Below are positions 1 to 6,079 of a stretch of DNA of 6,990 nucleotides, piece after piece (the stretch's first letter is position 1; each line of letters opens with the position of its first letter). The position numbers were made by a program, and so were the translations under genes. The notes under the pieces are model-generated. The model did not search any database and had not been told where the DNA came from. It saw only the letters and a list, made by a program, of their open reading frames with translations. The stretch is from Pseudomonadaceae bacterium UBA5811 (lineage in GTDB: Bacteria; Pseudomonadota; Gammaproteobacteria; Pseudomonadales; Pseudomonadaceae), in NCBI GenBank assembly GCA_002417905.1, contig DIDB01000192.1, positions 1-6,990 on the forward strand, read 5' to 3'.

Positions 1-524
1 GGGTGGGCGTAAGCGGGTGTTGCGGTGCGCGGTGCGCCGACCCGGGGTTGTACGCGGTAGCAGTAGCGGGCCAGGGCACGGAGGGTGGCCAGGCGAGGGG
101 TCCCGGCGTTGCGCGGGAGGTCGTGGATGCCGTGGGACAGGATCTGCAGGCGGCGGACGATGGCATCCTGCTGGGTCTGGGCCAGGCTGCGGGTCACCTG
201 CAGTACCCGCGGCAGCTGGGCCATCAGCTCCCGCTCGGCTTCCGAGGTGGCATCCGAAAAGCGCGGGGCAATGTCCCGGGCAAAATGCTGCGGGTCGCTG
301 CTGCCGGTCACGGCCCCGATAAAGGCGTCCTCATGGCAGCGTTTTTCCTCGGCAGAAAAGGCCGGCTCATCCTCGATGGTATCGGCTGCCCGGCACAGCA
401 GATAGGCGTTGGCTACCGCCCGGCGCAGGGCCGGTGGCAGTTCGGGAATGGTCAATGCAAAAGTTCTAGATACTTTTGGCAGGATGGCGTCCTGGTAGGC
501 ATCGGCATCGCTTTCGGGAGCCAT
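1..524 (-). CDS. Squalene/phytoene synthase family protein, N-terminal part, runs off the left edge
   Basis: Reading the minus strand from an ATG at 524 gives 174 open codons to the window edge, with no stop. The start of the protein has the family signature KVSRTFALTIPELP (residues 17-30), followed by YLLCRAADTIEDE (41-53). The latter holds the first aspartate-rich motif (D48, E51, D52) that binds Mg2+ and the farnesyl diphosphate. This pattern resembles the one-enzyme (eukaryote-like) squalene synthase, which condenses two farnesyl diphosphates to squalene, rather than the HpnC/HpnD pair. The second aspartate-rich motif would lie beyond the edge. An in-frame ATG at 548 is an alternative start; neither has a well-placed ribosome site, though GGAAGG lies 12 bases before the 548 start. 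From about residue 130 the match to family expectation weakens: YCYRV (154-158) is recognisable, but the following helix, usually like AGVVGEMLT, reads QPRVGAPRT. It is divergent from hpnA, and supply of squalene fits the hopanoid context. Family assignment is firm; intactness is uncertain. Confidence 0.85.
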   Translation of the reverse strand, partial: MAPESDADAYQDAILPKVSRTFALTIPELPPALRRAVANAYLLCRAADTIEDEPAFSAEEKRCHEDAFIGAVTGSSDPQHFARDIAPRFSDATSEAERELMAQLPRVLQVTRSLAQTQQDAIVRRLQILSHGIHDLPRNAGTPRLATLRALARYCYRVQPRVGAPRTATPAYAH

Positions 525-684
525 AGCAGCTAGCTGGGGGGAGAACATGGATATGCTTAGCCTTCCAATTTATCTGACGGCATAATGTAGCCATTCGGAA
601 AAATGTCGTACATACTTAAAAACTGTCTGCGCTCAATTCTAGCACTCTTTTTCTGCTTCCAGGCGGGGGGCCAGAACCCTGCTG

Positions 685-709
685 CTGAGCGTTCCGGCCC
701 CCTGCTCAG
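685..709 (+). repeat. Inverted repeat, possible hairpin in the hpnA leader
   Basis: CTGAGC at 685-690 is perfectly complementary to GCTCAG at 704-709, leaving a 13-base loop, so a 6-bp stem can form. A short T run (GTTTT) follows about 6 bases later. The stem is short, the loop is long and the T run is offset, so this is at best a weak leader structure and not a confident terminator. Confidence 0.3.
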
Positions 710-781
710 ACTGCCGTTTTCCTGAATGGTGCTGTCCGGAGCGGAATGCCGGTTGCAGCCCGTCCGGAAAAATCTGCCACC

Positions 782-787
782 GAGGTG
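782..787 (+). promoter_or_regulatory. Ribosome binding site of hpnA
   Basis: GAGGTG lies 5 bases before the ATG at 793. It is a good Shine-Dalgarno match and fixes the hpnA start, which also places the Rossmann glycine motif a few residues from the N-terminus as expected for the family. Confidence 0.75.
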
Positions 788-792
788 AAGTC

Positions 793-1773
793 ATGAAGAC
801 GCTGGTAACCGGAGCAAGCGGTTTTGTCGGTTCAGCCGTGGTGCGGCGTCTCCTGCGTGAGGGCCATGACGTCCGGGTTCTGGTCCGTCCGTCTTCTGGC
901 CGCAGCAACCTGCGGGACCTGGATGTCCAGCTGGCCGAGGGTGACCTGACCTGGCCGGACTCCCTGCAGCCGGCCTGTGCCGGTTGTGATGCCCTGTTCC
1001 ATGTGGCGGCCGATTACCGGCTGTGGGCACCGGTCCCGCAGCAGCTGTACCAGGCCAATGTGGAGGGGACCCGGGCTATCCTGGAGGCCGCCTGCCAGGC
1101 GGGCATATCCCGGATCGTCTATACCAGTAGTGTGGCAACCCTGGGGATTCCCGGAGGCGGAGTGCCCGGGGACGAGCAGACGCCGGTCTGTCTGGATGAC
1201 ATGATTGGCCATTACAAGCGCTCCAAATATCTGGCCGAGGAGGTTGCCCGGGAGTTTGCCGCCCGGGGCGCTCCGGTCATTATCGTCAATCCCTCCACAC
1301 CCATCGGCCCCCGGGATATCAAGCCGACGCCTACCGGGCGGATCGTGCGGGATGCCATGCTGGGCCGCATGCCGGCCTATGTGGATACCGGGCTGAATGT
1401 GGTGCATGTGGATGATGTGGCCGAAGGGCACTGGCTGGCTTTCCAGAAGGGCATGCCCGGAGAGCGCTATATCCTGGGTGGCGAAAATCTCAGCCTGCGC
1501 ACCCTGCTGGCAGAGATTGCCGATATTGCTGGCCGCCGGCCGCCCCACTGGCGTCTGCCCCACGCTGCCGTCATGCCGGTGGCCTATATGGCCGAAGCCT
1601 GGGCCCGGCTGACCGGACTGCCGCCCATGGCCACGGTAGAAGAAGTGCGGATGTCCAGAAAGCAGATGTTCTTTTCCAGCGTGAAGGCAGGGCGGGAACT
1701 GGGCTATCAGCCAGGCCCGGCCCGCCAGGCGCTGGAAGATGCGGTGGCCTGGTTTGCCCTGAACCACCGCTAA
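793..1773 (+). CDS. hpnA: Hopanoid-associated sugar epimerase / NAD(P)-dependent reductase HpnA
   Basis: This 326-residue protein is an extended short-chain dehydrogenase/reductase, related to dihydroflavonol reductases and nucleotide-sugar epimerases. The N-terminal Rossmann motif TGASGFVG (residues 6-13, G7/G10/G13) binds NAD(P). FHVAADY follows at about 69-75, then serines at TSS (111-113), and the catalytic YKRSK (Y141, K145). NPSTPIGPRDIKPTPTG (166-182) is typical of HpnA, the hopanoid-cluster branch of this superfamily. Length is normal and the gene looks intact. HpnA is widely conserved in hopanoid loci, but its exact reaction is not settled; an oxidoreductase step on the hopanoid side chain or a sugar precursor is plausible. 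It is divergent from the squalene synthase gene and convergent with the hpnI-L operon, so it has its own promoter. The protein is expected to be soluble and cytoplasmic, with no signal peptide seen. Confidence 0.93.
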   Translation: MKTLVTGASGFVGSAVVRRLLREGHDVRVLVRPSSGRSNLRDLDVQLAEGDLTWPDSLQPACAGCDALFHVAADYRLWAPVPQQLYQANVEGTRAILEAACQAGISRIVYTSSVATLGIPGGGVPGDEQTPVCLDDMIGHYKRSKYLAEEVAREFAARGAPVIIVNPSTPIGPRDIKPTPTGRIVRDAMLGRMPAYVDTGLNVVHVDDVAEGHWLAFQKGMPGERYILGGENLSLRTLLAEIADIAGRRPPHWRLPHAAVMPVAYMAEAWARLTGLPPMATVEEVRMSRKQMFFSSVKAGRELGYQPGPARQALEDAVAWFALNHR

Positions 1774-1782
1774 CGGGCTGTC

Positions 1783-2688
1783 CTAGCGGACAAAACGCCG
1801 GACGAGGCGGGCGAGTTTGGGCATGAAGGTGGGGCGCAGCAGCCGTTTGTCGTAACCGGCGGCACGGCGCTCGTCTTCAGCCAGACACAGGTCCAGCAGC
1901 TCGCCAAAGCGGATATTGACACCGATCTGCTTGGTACCGGTCAGGGCAAAGTTGGCGTCCTGCATCTCGCCGTTACCATCCAGGCCCCGGGCAATGCCGA
2001 TACGTTCCCAGATCAGGTAGGCCCAGACCCGGACCACCTTGCACTCAAAGGCTATCCGCTGGAACAGGGACAGCTGGCGGCGGTGCCAGGCAATCCAGTT
2101 GGCGAAAAACAGGATGTGCCGGGTTTCTTCCTGCATGACCGGCTCAAAGGTTTCCACCAGTTCTGCCGGAAAATAGCCAGTACGCCGGGCTGATTCGAAC
2201 AGGCCAAAACCGAGGAAGCTGTCGACGCATTCGCTGTAGCCGGTTACCAGCCAGCCCCATTCCGGATCCTTGGGCACGAAATACTCCGGCTCCGGAGCCA
2301 GCGGGATGCCGTAAGCGGTGACCAGCTTGCTCAGTACGACCTTGTGGCGTTCTTCTTCGCCACCGTCCATGACCATGGCTTCTTTCAGCAGCGGGTCGGT
2401 GGCCGTGGCGGCATAGGCCGCTACCCGCAGCTTGGCCCGGCCTTCGGTCTGGACCGCAATGTCCCAGATGGGCAGGGCTGTCACCCGTTGCAGGGCTTCC
2501 GGCTCCAGTTTGGGCCATTCGATAATCGCTGGCTTGTACGGGTTGTGGGTGTCCATCAGCATGCGGCAGAACAGTTCCTTGTGCGCCTCGGAACCGATTT
2601 CGATGGCTCCCGCTTCCGCACCGGTCCAGTTACGCATGGCGTAATCGCTTTCGGCAACAGCTGCGGTCGCGGTAGAAGCATCACTCAT
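1783..2688 (-). CDS. Ferritin-like diiron-type protein of unknown function at the end of the hopanoid operon
   Basis: This 301-residue protein is all-helical in character and has the metal-ligand pattern of ferritin-like diiron proteins. E82 lies in a first helix, EEERH supplies E112 and H115, E153 or E165 lies in a third helix, and EETRH supplies E188 and H191. Two ExxH motifs plus single glutamates match the four-helix carboxylate-bridged diiron fold used by ferritins, rubrerythrins, ribonucleotide reductase R2 and diiron oxygenases. It is longer than a ferritin subunit. A hydrophobic aromatic stretch follows at about 206-232, and the C-terminus is strongly basic (KLARLVRRFVR), which could favour membrane contact. 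The ATG at 2688 is preceded 8 bases upstream by GGGGGA. The gene sits 55 bases after hpnL on the same strand and is probably co-transcribed. I cannot name its reaction: oxidation of a hopanoid, oxygen or peroxide handling, and iron handling are all possible. The fold call is fairly sure; the function is unknown. Confidence 0.85.
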   Translation of the reverse strand: MSDASTATAAVAESDYAMRNWTGAEAGAIEIGSEAHKELFCRMLMDTHNPYKPAIIEWPKLEPEALQRVTALPIWDIAVQTEGRAKLRVAAYAATATDPLLKEAMVMDGGEEERHKVVLSKLVTAYGIPLAPEPEYFVPKDPEWGWLVTGYSECVDSFLGFGLFESARRTGYFPAELVETFEPVMQEETRHILFFANWIAWHRRQLSLFQRIAFECKVVRVWAYLIWERIGIARGLDGNGEMQDANFALTGTKQIGVNIRFGELLDLCLAEDERRAAGYDKRLLRPTFMPKLARLVRRFVR

Positions 2689-2696
2689 TCAGGGAT

Positions 2697-2702
2697 CCCC
2701 CA
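2697..2702 (-). promoter_or_regulatory. Ribosome binding site of the ferritin-like gene
   Basis: On the minus strand GGGGGA lies 8 bases before the ATG at 2688, an acceptable though G-heavy Shine-Dalgarno match. It partly overlaps a GGGATCCC palindrome. The gene is thus translated independently rather than by overlap coupling like hpnK and hpnL. Confidence 0.5.
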
Positions 2703-2743
2703 TATCACAAAAATGACAAGCAATAATTACACTGGCTAACCAG

Positions 2744-3775
2744 CTACGTATCCTTGCACAAGTTGGCCGGACTATCGTCTTTCAGGCCTGCGCGTAATCG
2801 ACGCATCTCGGCCCGGTGCCAGCCGGCCAGGGCCGGCAGGCCAAAGCCGATCTCCCGGATCCGCTTGACCAGTGACAGGGCCAGGCTGGCGTCCGGCGGC
2901 ACGCCGATCAGGCTGCCGAACAGCACCAGACCGCCTTCCTGGACTCCCAGCCCGCCCGGCACGATAAAGATGATGTGGCGCAGGGCCTGGGTGACGGCTT
3001 CAATGGCAATGGCCTCCCAGACACTGATGGGAAAGCCCAGCAGCTCTAGCCCCAGCCAGGTCTCGAAGCTGCCGGCAATCAGCCCGGCCAGCTGCCAGCC
3101 ACCCGCTGCTACCAGCCGCCAGGGCTGGCGGCACAGGCTGCGGATATCCTGGTCCAGCAGCTGGCCCTTGCCATTGATCAGCTCCATCAGTTTGGTACGG
3201 CCGCCCAGCAGCTTTTCCGCCAGGTTTTCCAGCCGGGAAAAAATCTGTCCGTGGTGCAGCAGGAAGAACAGCGCCACCGGCACCGGCAGGCTGGCAATCA
3301 GCGCCCAGAGTATCGATGTCAGCGTATCGATCTGCTGCGTCAGGGCAATCATCAGCAGGATCCCCAGCGCGGTGAACAGGTACTGGTTGAGCAGGGTCAG
3401 CAGTACTTCAACCACAATGCCGGCGGTGGCTGCTGCACCGGGTATGCCCTGCCATTTCATCATGCGGATGCCAATGATTTCGCCGCCAATATTGGCTACC
3501 GGCAGCAGCCGGTTAAATGCCTCGCGGACTGCGCCAATCCAGAACAGCGTGCCGATGCTGGCCCGGTAGGGCCGTGCACTGTCAAAGGGGCTGACCAGCA
3601 GCCGCCAGCCCAGGACATCCAGAATCAGGGGCAGGGCATGGAAGGGGATCAGCCAGAGCAGGGCCCAGCCGGCCCGGTCAAAGGCGCCGAGGATGGCTGT
3701 GCCGTTCTGCTGCAGGATCAGGGCAATGACGACGATCAATCCCAGCAGGCCCGAAATATAGGTGATTTTTTTCAT
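2744..3775 (-). CDS. hpnL: Hopanoid-associated integral membrane protein HpnL (flippase-like)
   Basis: This 343-residue protein is very hydrophobic, with about seven to nine membrane segments, for example near residues 6-22, 36-60, 117-145, 153-176 and 222-246. It belongs to the lysylphosphatidylglycerol synthetase transmembrane-domain / UPF0104 group. Two conserved patches of that group are visible: REAFNRLLPVANIGGEIIG (84-102) and VPGGLGVQEGGLVLFGSLIG (272-291). HpnL is found in hopanoid gene clusters and is thought to move or help place hopanoids across the inner membrane; a transport role is inferred and I know of no firm biochemical proof. Its ATG overlaps the hpnK stop codon by 4 bases (ATGA), and no separate ribosome site is evident, which points to translational coupling. 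The C-terminal tail is hydrophilic (about 320-343). Length and motifs look complete. Confidence 0.92.
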   Translation of the reverse strand: MKKITYISGLLGLIVVIALILQQNGTAILGAFDRAGWALLWLIPFHALPLILDVLGWRLLVSPFDSARPYRASIGTLFWIGAVREAFNRLLPVANIGGEIIGIRMMKWQGIPGAAATAGIVVEVLLTLLNQYLFTALGILLMIALTQQIDTLTSILWALIASLPVPVALFFLLHHGQIFSRLENLAEKLLGGRTKLMELINGKGQLLDQDIRSLCRQPWRLVAAGGWQLAGLIAGSFETWLGLELLGFPISVWEAIAIEAVTQALRHIIFIVPGGLGVQEGGLVLFGSLIGVPPDASLALSLVKRIREIGFGLPALAGWHRAEMRRLRAGLKDDSPANLCKDT

Positions 3776-4596
3776 GCAGCCGCCGCCGGGTCACAGAAAC
3801 CTTGGCACAGATAATGGTGAGCAGAAATGAACTCACGGACCTGCGGTGATAGCAGGGCCGCCAGCTCATCGGTATGCCGGTAGCCGGCCATGGCTGGCGT
3901 CAGCTGGTTCCGGGTGGCCGGATGCAGATAGATTTCGGACAGGCCGTCCGGCAGGTGACGCAGGATCTCTAGCAAAACCTGTTCATCCATGCCGCCCGTG
4001 TGGTGCAGGCCAAAAACCTGATCGTTGCAGAGCAGGCTGGCTTTTTTCAGCCGCCAGCGCATCAGGTCCAGCCAGGGGCGCAGCCAGACGGGCGTCTGCG
4101 GGTCGGCCGGGACACGGACTGCCCGCAGGCCAAAAGCCCGTCCGGTGTCGATGACCAGTGACAGGATGGTGGGATGGAGGTGGAAATGCTTGTGGGCGTT
4201 GACATGGTCCAGGCGCAGTCCGGTGGCGGCAAAGGCCTCGAACTGGGCCCGGATTTCAGCGGCCAGCTGGCGGCGCACATGGGGCAGAAAGAAAAAACGG
4301 ACACCATTGCGCAGCATGTCGCAGCTGAAGCGGCCCTGGTCATCCACCAGGGCCGGAATCTGCTCCGGTGGCAGCATGGGCTGGCCATCCGCCAGCACCA
4401 GATGCAACCCCACTGCCAGACCGGGCAGGCCTCTGGCCCGGCTGGCTGCATCAGCGGCTGCCGGGGCGGACACCATCAGGCTGGCAGCCCGCAGGACACC
4501 CTGCTGGCAGGCCTGGACCACGGCATCGTTGACCGCCGGATGCAGGCCAAAGTCATCCGCGGTGACGATCAGGCGCCGTCGCAGCCGCTCGCTCAT
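3772..4596 (-). CDS. hpnK: Hopanoid deacetylase HpnK (YdjC/ChbG-type carbohydrate deacetylase)
   Basis: This 274-residue protein has the YdjC-family polysaccharide-deacetylase-like fold. VTADDFGLHPAVNDAV at 11-26 carries the paired aspartates D14/D15, GLHL gives H65, and DHVNAHKHFHLHP (130-142) gives the histidine cluster including H135. D15, H65 and H135 are the likely divalent-metal ligands by analogy with the family. EIYLHPA near 221-227 is a further conserved patch. In Burkholderia, HpnK removes the acetyl group from N-acetylglucosaminyl-bacteriohopanetetrol made by HpnI to give the glucosaminyl lipid. The ATG overlaps the hpnJ stop by 4 bases and has no obvious ribosome site of its own, so translation is probably coupled to hpnJ. 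The 3' end overlaps hpnL in the same way. The short alanine-rich tail DPAAAA is unremarkable. The enzyme is presumed cytoplasmic, as no signal peptide is seen. Confidence 0.93.
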   Translation of the reverse strand: MSERLRRRLIVTADDFGLHPAVNDAVVQACQQGVLRAASLMVSAPAAADAASRARGLPGLAVGLHLVLADGQPMLPPEQIPALVDDQGRFSCDMLRNGVRFFFLPHVRRQLAAEIRAQFEAFAATGLRLDHVNAHKHFHLHPTILSLVIDTGRAFGLRAVRVPADPQTPVWLRPWLDLMRWRLKKASLLCNDQVFGLHHTGGMDEQVLLEILRHLPDGLSEIYLHPATRNQLTPAMAGYRHTDELAALLSPQVREFISAHHYLCQGFCDPAAAA

Positions 4597-6020
4597 GATT
4601 CGTGGGCGCGCAGGAAGCGGAAAAATTCCACGCCTTCCCGCAGCCGCCGCTTGGTCATATCCCAGCTGCCCAGCATTTCCCGGACGATTTCCCAGATTTT
4701 GGAGGGCCGGAAGTAGAAGCTGCGGTAAAACTGTTCGATGCCGTGGTAGATGTCTTCCTTGGACAGGTGCGGATAGCTGATCAGGGCCAGCTGTACGCCT
4801 TTGTCATTGACCAGGTTGTAGTCCTGGCTGGGTTCCAGCCAGCCATTTTCCACGGCCTGGTCATACATTTTGGTGCCGGGGTAGGGTGCGGCCAGCGAAA
4901 CCTGCACGGTATGCGGGTTGATTTCCTTGGCATACCGGATGGTGCGGGCGATGGTTTCCTTGGTCTCTCCGGGCAGGCCGAGCACGAAAGTTCCGTGAAT
5001 CTGGATGCCCAGCTTGCGGCAGTTCTCGGTGAACTCGCGGGCGATGTCGGTACGCAGGCCCTTTTTGATGTTCAGCAGAATCTGGTCATCCCCGGATTCA
5101 TAACCGACCAGCAGCAGGCGCAGGCCGTTTTCTTTCATGATTTTCAGGGATTCGTAGGGCACGTTGGCCTTGGCGTTGCAGCTCCAGGTCCAGCCCAGTT
5201 CATGCAGGCCCCGGGCGATGTCATGCACCCGCTCCAGATTGGAGGTGTCGGTGAAGGTGTCGTCATCAAACATCAGCTCCTGCACTTCCGGCATGTTGTC
5301 CTTGATCCATTTGGCTTCGGCGATCACGTTGGCCGCCGAGCGCACCCGGTAGCGGTGTCCGCCCACGGTCTGGGGCCACAGGCAGAAGGTGCATTTGGAG
5401 CGGCAGCCCCGGCCGGTATAGATGGAAATATAGGGGTGCTTGAGGTAGCCGATGAAGTATTCGTTGATCTTCAGGTCACGCTTGTAGATGGGCGAGACAA
5501 AGGGCAGCTCGTCCATGTTTTCGATCATTGGCCGGGGCGGGTTGTGCTGGACGGTGCCATCCGGCAGCTTGTAACTCAGGCCGGTGATTTCAGCAAAGGG
5601 CCGGCCCTCGGCCACTTCCTTGCAGGTGTAGTCAAACTCTTCCCGGCAGACAAAATCGATGGCTGGAGAAGCTTTAAGGGACGCTTCCGGGTCCACGGCT
5701 ACCTTGGCGCCAACCAGTCCGACCAGCACATCCGGTTTGCGGGCTTTCAGCAGCTCGGCAAACTTGGCATCGGTGGGAAAGGACGGTGTGCTGGTGTGGA
5801 TGATCACCAGATCGTAGCCTTCGGCGATTTTCAGGGTGTCCTCGACGGACAGTTCGTCCACCGGTGCATCCAGCAGGCGGGAATCCGGCACCAGGGCAGC
5901 CGGCTGGGCCAGCCAGGTGGGATACCAGAAGCTCTTGATTTCCCGCCGGGCCTGGTAGCGCGAACCGGCGCCGCCATCGAAACCGTCAAATGACGGCGCT
6001 TGCAAGAAAAGCGTTTTCAT
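4593..6020 (-). CDS. hpnJ: Hopanoid biosynthesis radical SAM protein HpnJ (cyclitol ether formation)
   Basis: This 475-residue radical SAM enzyme has an N-terminal cobalamin-binding-like Rossmann region (about 1-140) and a central radical SAM barrel. The 4Fe-4S site is CRSKCTFC (C206, C210, C213), directly after YTGRG as in B12-type radical SAM proteins. Later motifs such as LLVGYESGDDQIL and GTFVLGLPGET are typical of the barrel. In Burkholderia, HpnJ converts glucosaminyl-bacteriohopanetetrol to the cyclitol ether, by ring contraction of the sugar. I chose the ATG at 6020 because it begins the family-typical MKTLFLQAPSFDGFDGG and has AGGA 5 bases upstream. The reading frame stays open to about 6428, but that extension overlaps hpnI and has arginine/proline-rich composition, so it is not protein. 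No classical DxHxxG cobalamin motif is seen. The gene lies 59 bases after hpnI and overlaps hpnK by 4 bases. Confidence 0.94.
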   Translation of the reverse strand: MKTLFLQAPSFDGFDGGAGSRYQARREIKSFWYPTWLAQPAALVPDSRLLDAPVDELSVEDTLKIAEGYDLVIIHTSTPSFPTDAKFAELLKARKPDVLVGLVGAKVAVDPEASLKASPAIDFVCREEFDYTCKEVAEGRPFAEITGLSYKLPDGTVQHNPPRPMIENMDELPFVSPIYKRDLKINEYFIGYLKHPYISIYTGRGCRSKCTFCLWPQTVGGHRYRVRSAANVIAEAKWIKDNMPEVQELMFDDDTFTDTSNLERVHDIARGLHELGWTWSCNAKANVPYESLKIMKENGLRLLLVGYESGDDQILLNIKKGLRTDIAREFTENCRKLGIQIHGTFVLGLPGETKETIARTIRYAKEINPHTVQVSLAAPYPGTKMYDQAVENGWLEPSQDYNLVNDKGVQLALISYPHLSKEDIYHGIEQFYRSFYFRPSKIWEIVREMLGSWDMTKRRLREGVEFFRFLRAHES

Positions 6021-6025
6021 AGGAT

Positions 6026-6029
6026 TCCT
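6026..6029 (-). promoter_or_regulatory. Ribosome binding site of hpnJ
   Basis: On the minus strand AGGA lies 5 bases before the ATG at 6020, with a second GGAG a little further upstream (6032-6035). This decides the start of hpnJ against longer in-frame starts that would overlap hpnI. Confidence 0.7.
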
Positions 6030-6079
6030 AGCTCCAACGGCCACCAGGCCAGGGGGTAAAGGGATAATGACAGGCAGGC

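Larger units (their letters stand above)
525..792. promoter_or_regulatory. Divergent intergenic region between squalene synthase and hpnA
   Basis: This spacer separates two divergent hopanoid genes and should hold promoters for both. The part at about 545-655 is clearly AT-richer than the flanks. On the plus strand CATAAT at 581-586 matches a -10 box at five of six positions, but no good -35 lies at the right distance. No convincing -35/-10 pair was found for the minus strand either. The hpnA-proximal half (about 656-792) is GC-rich and probably transcribed as leader. It contains an inverted repeat CTGAGC (685-690) / GCTCAG (704-709), and GTCCGGA occurs twice (734-740 and 762-768). I see no small gene here. 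The promoter role is inferred from the gene arrangement, not from clear boxes. Confidence 0.45.

Noticed and set aside
3..533. Plus-strand open frame at the left edge
   Set aside because: The opposite strand encodes a clear squalene synthase N-terminus; the plus-strand translation is low-complexity and unrecognisable.
832..1767. Minus-strand open frame of 311 codons opposite hpnA
   Set aside because: It lies wholly inside hpnA, has histidine/glycine/glutamine-rich shadow composition and no family motif.
1779..1792. Rho-independent terminator between hpnA and the ferritin-like gene
   Set aside because: The stem is only 5 bp and no T run follows on either strand, so it does not meet the usual pattern.
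2692..2699. GGGATCCC palindrome upstream of the ferritin-like gene as an operator
   Set aside because: An 8-base palindrome in GC-rich DNA is expected by chance, and it overlaps the ribosome site region; no second copy was noticed.
2754..3569. Plus-strand open frame of 271 codons opposite hpnL
   Set aside because: Serine/proline/arginine-rich antisense shadow of the membrane protein HpnL, with no motif of its own.
4602..5993. Long plus-strand open frame of 463 codons opposite hpnJ
   Set aside because: It is the antisense shadow of a strongly supported radical SAM gene; GC-rich codon use keeps the opposite frame open. The translation shows no recognisable domain.
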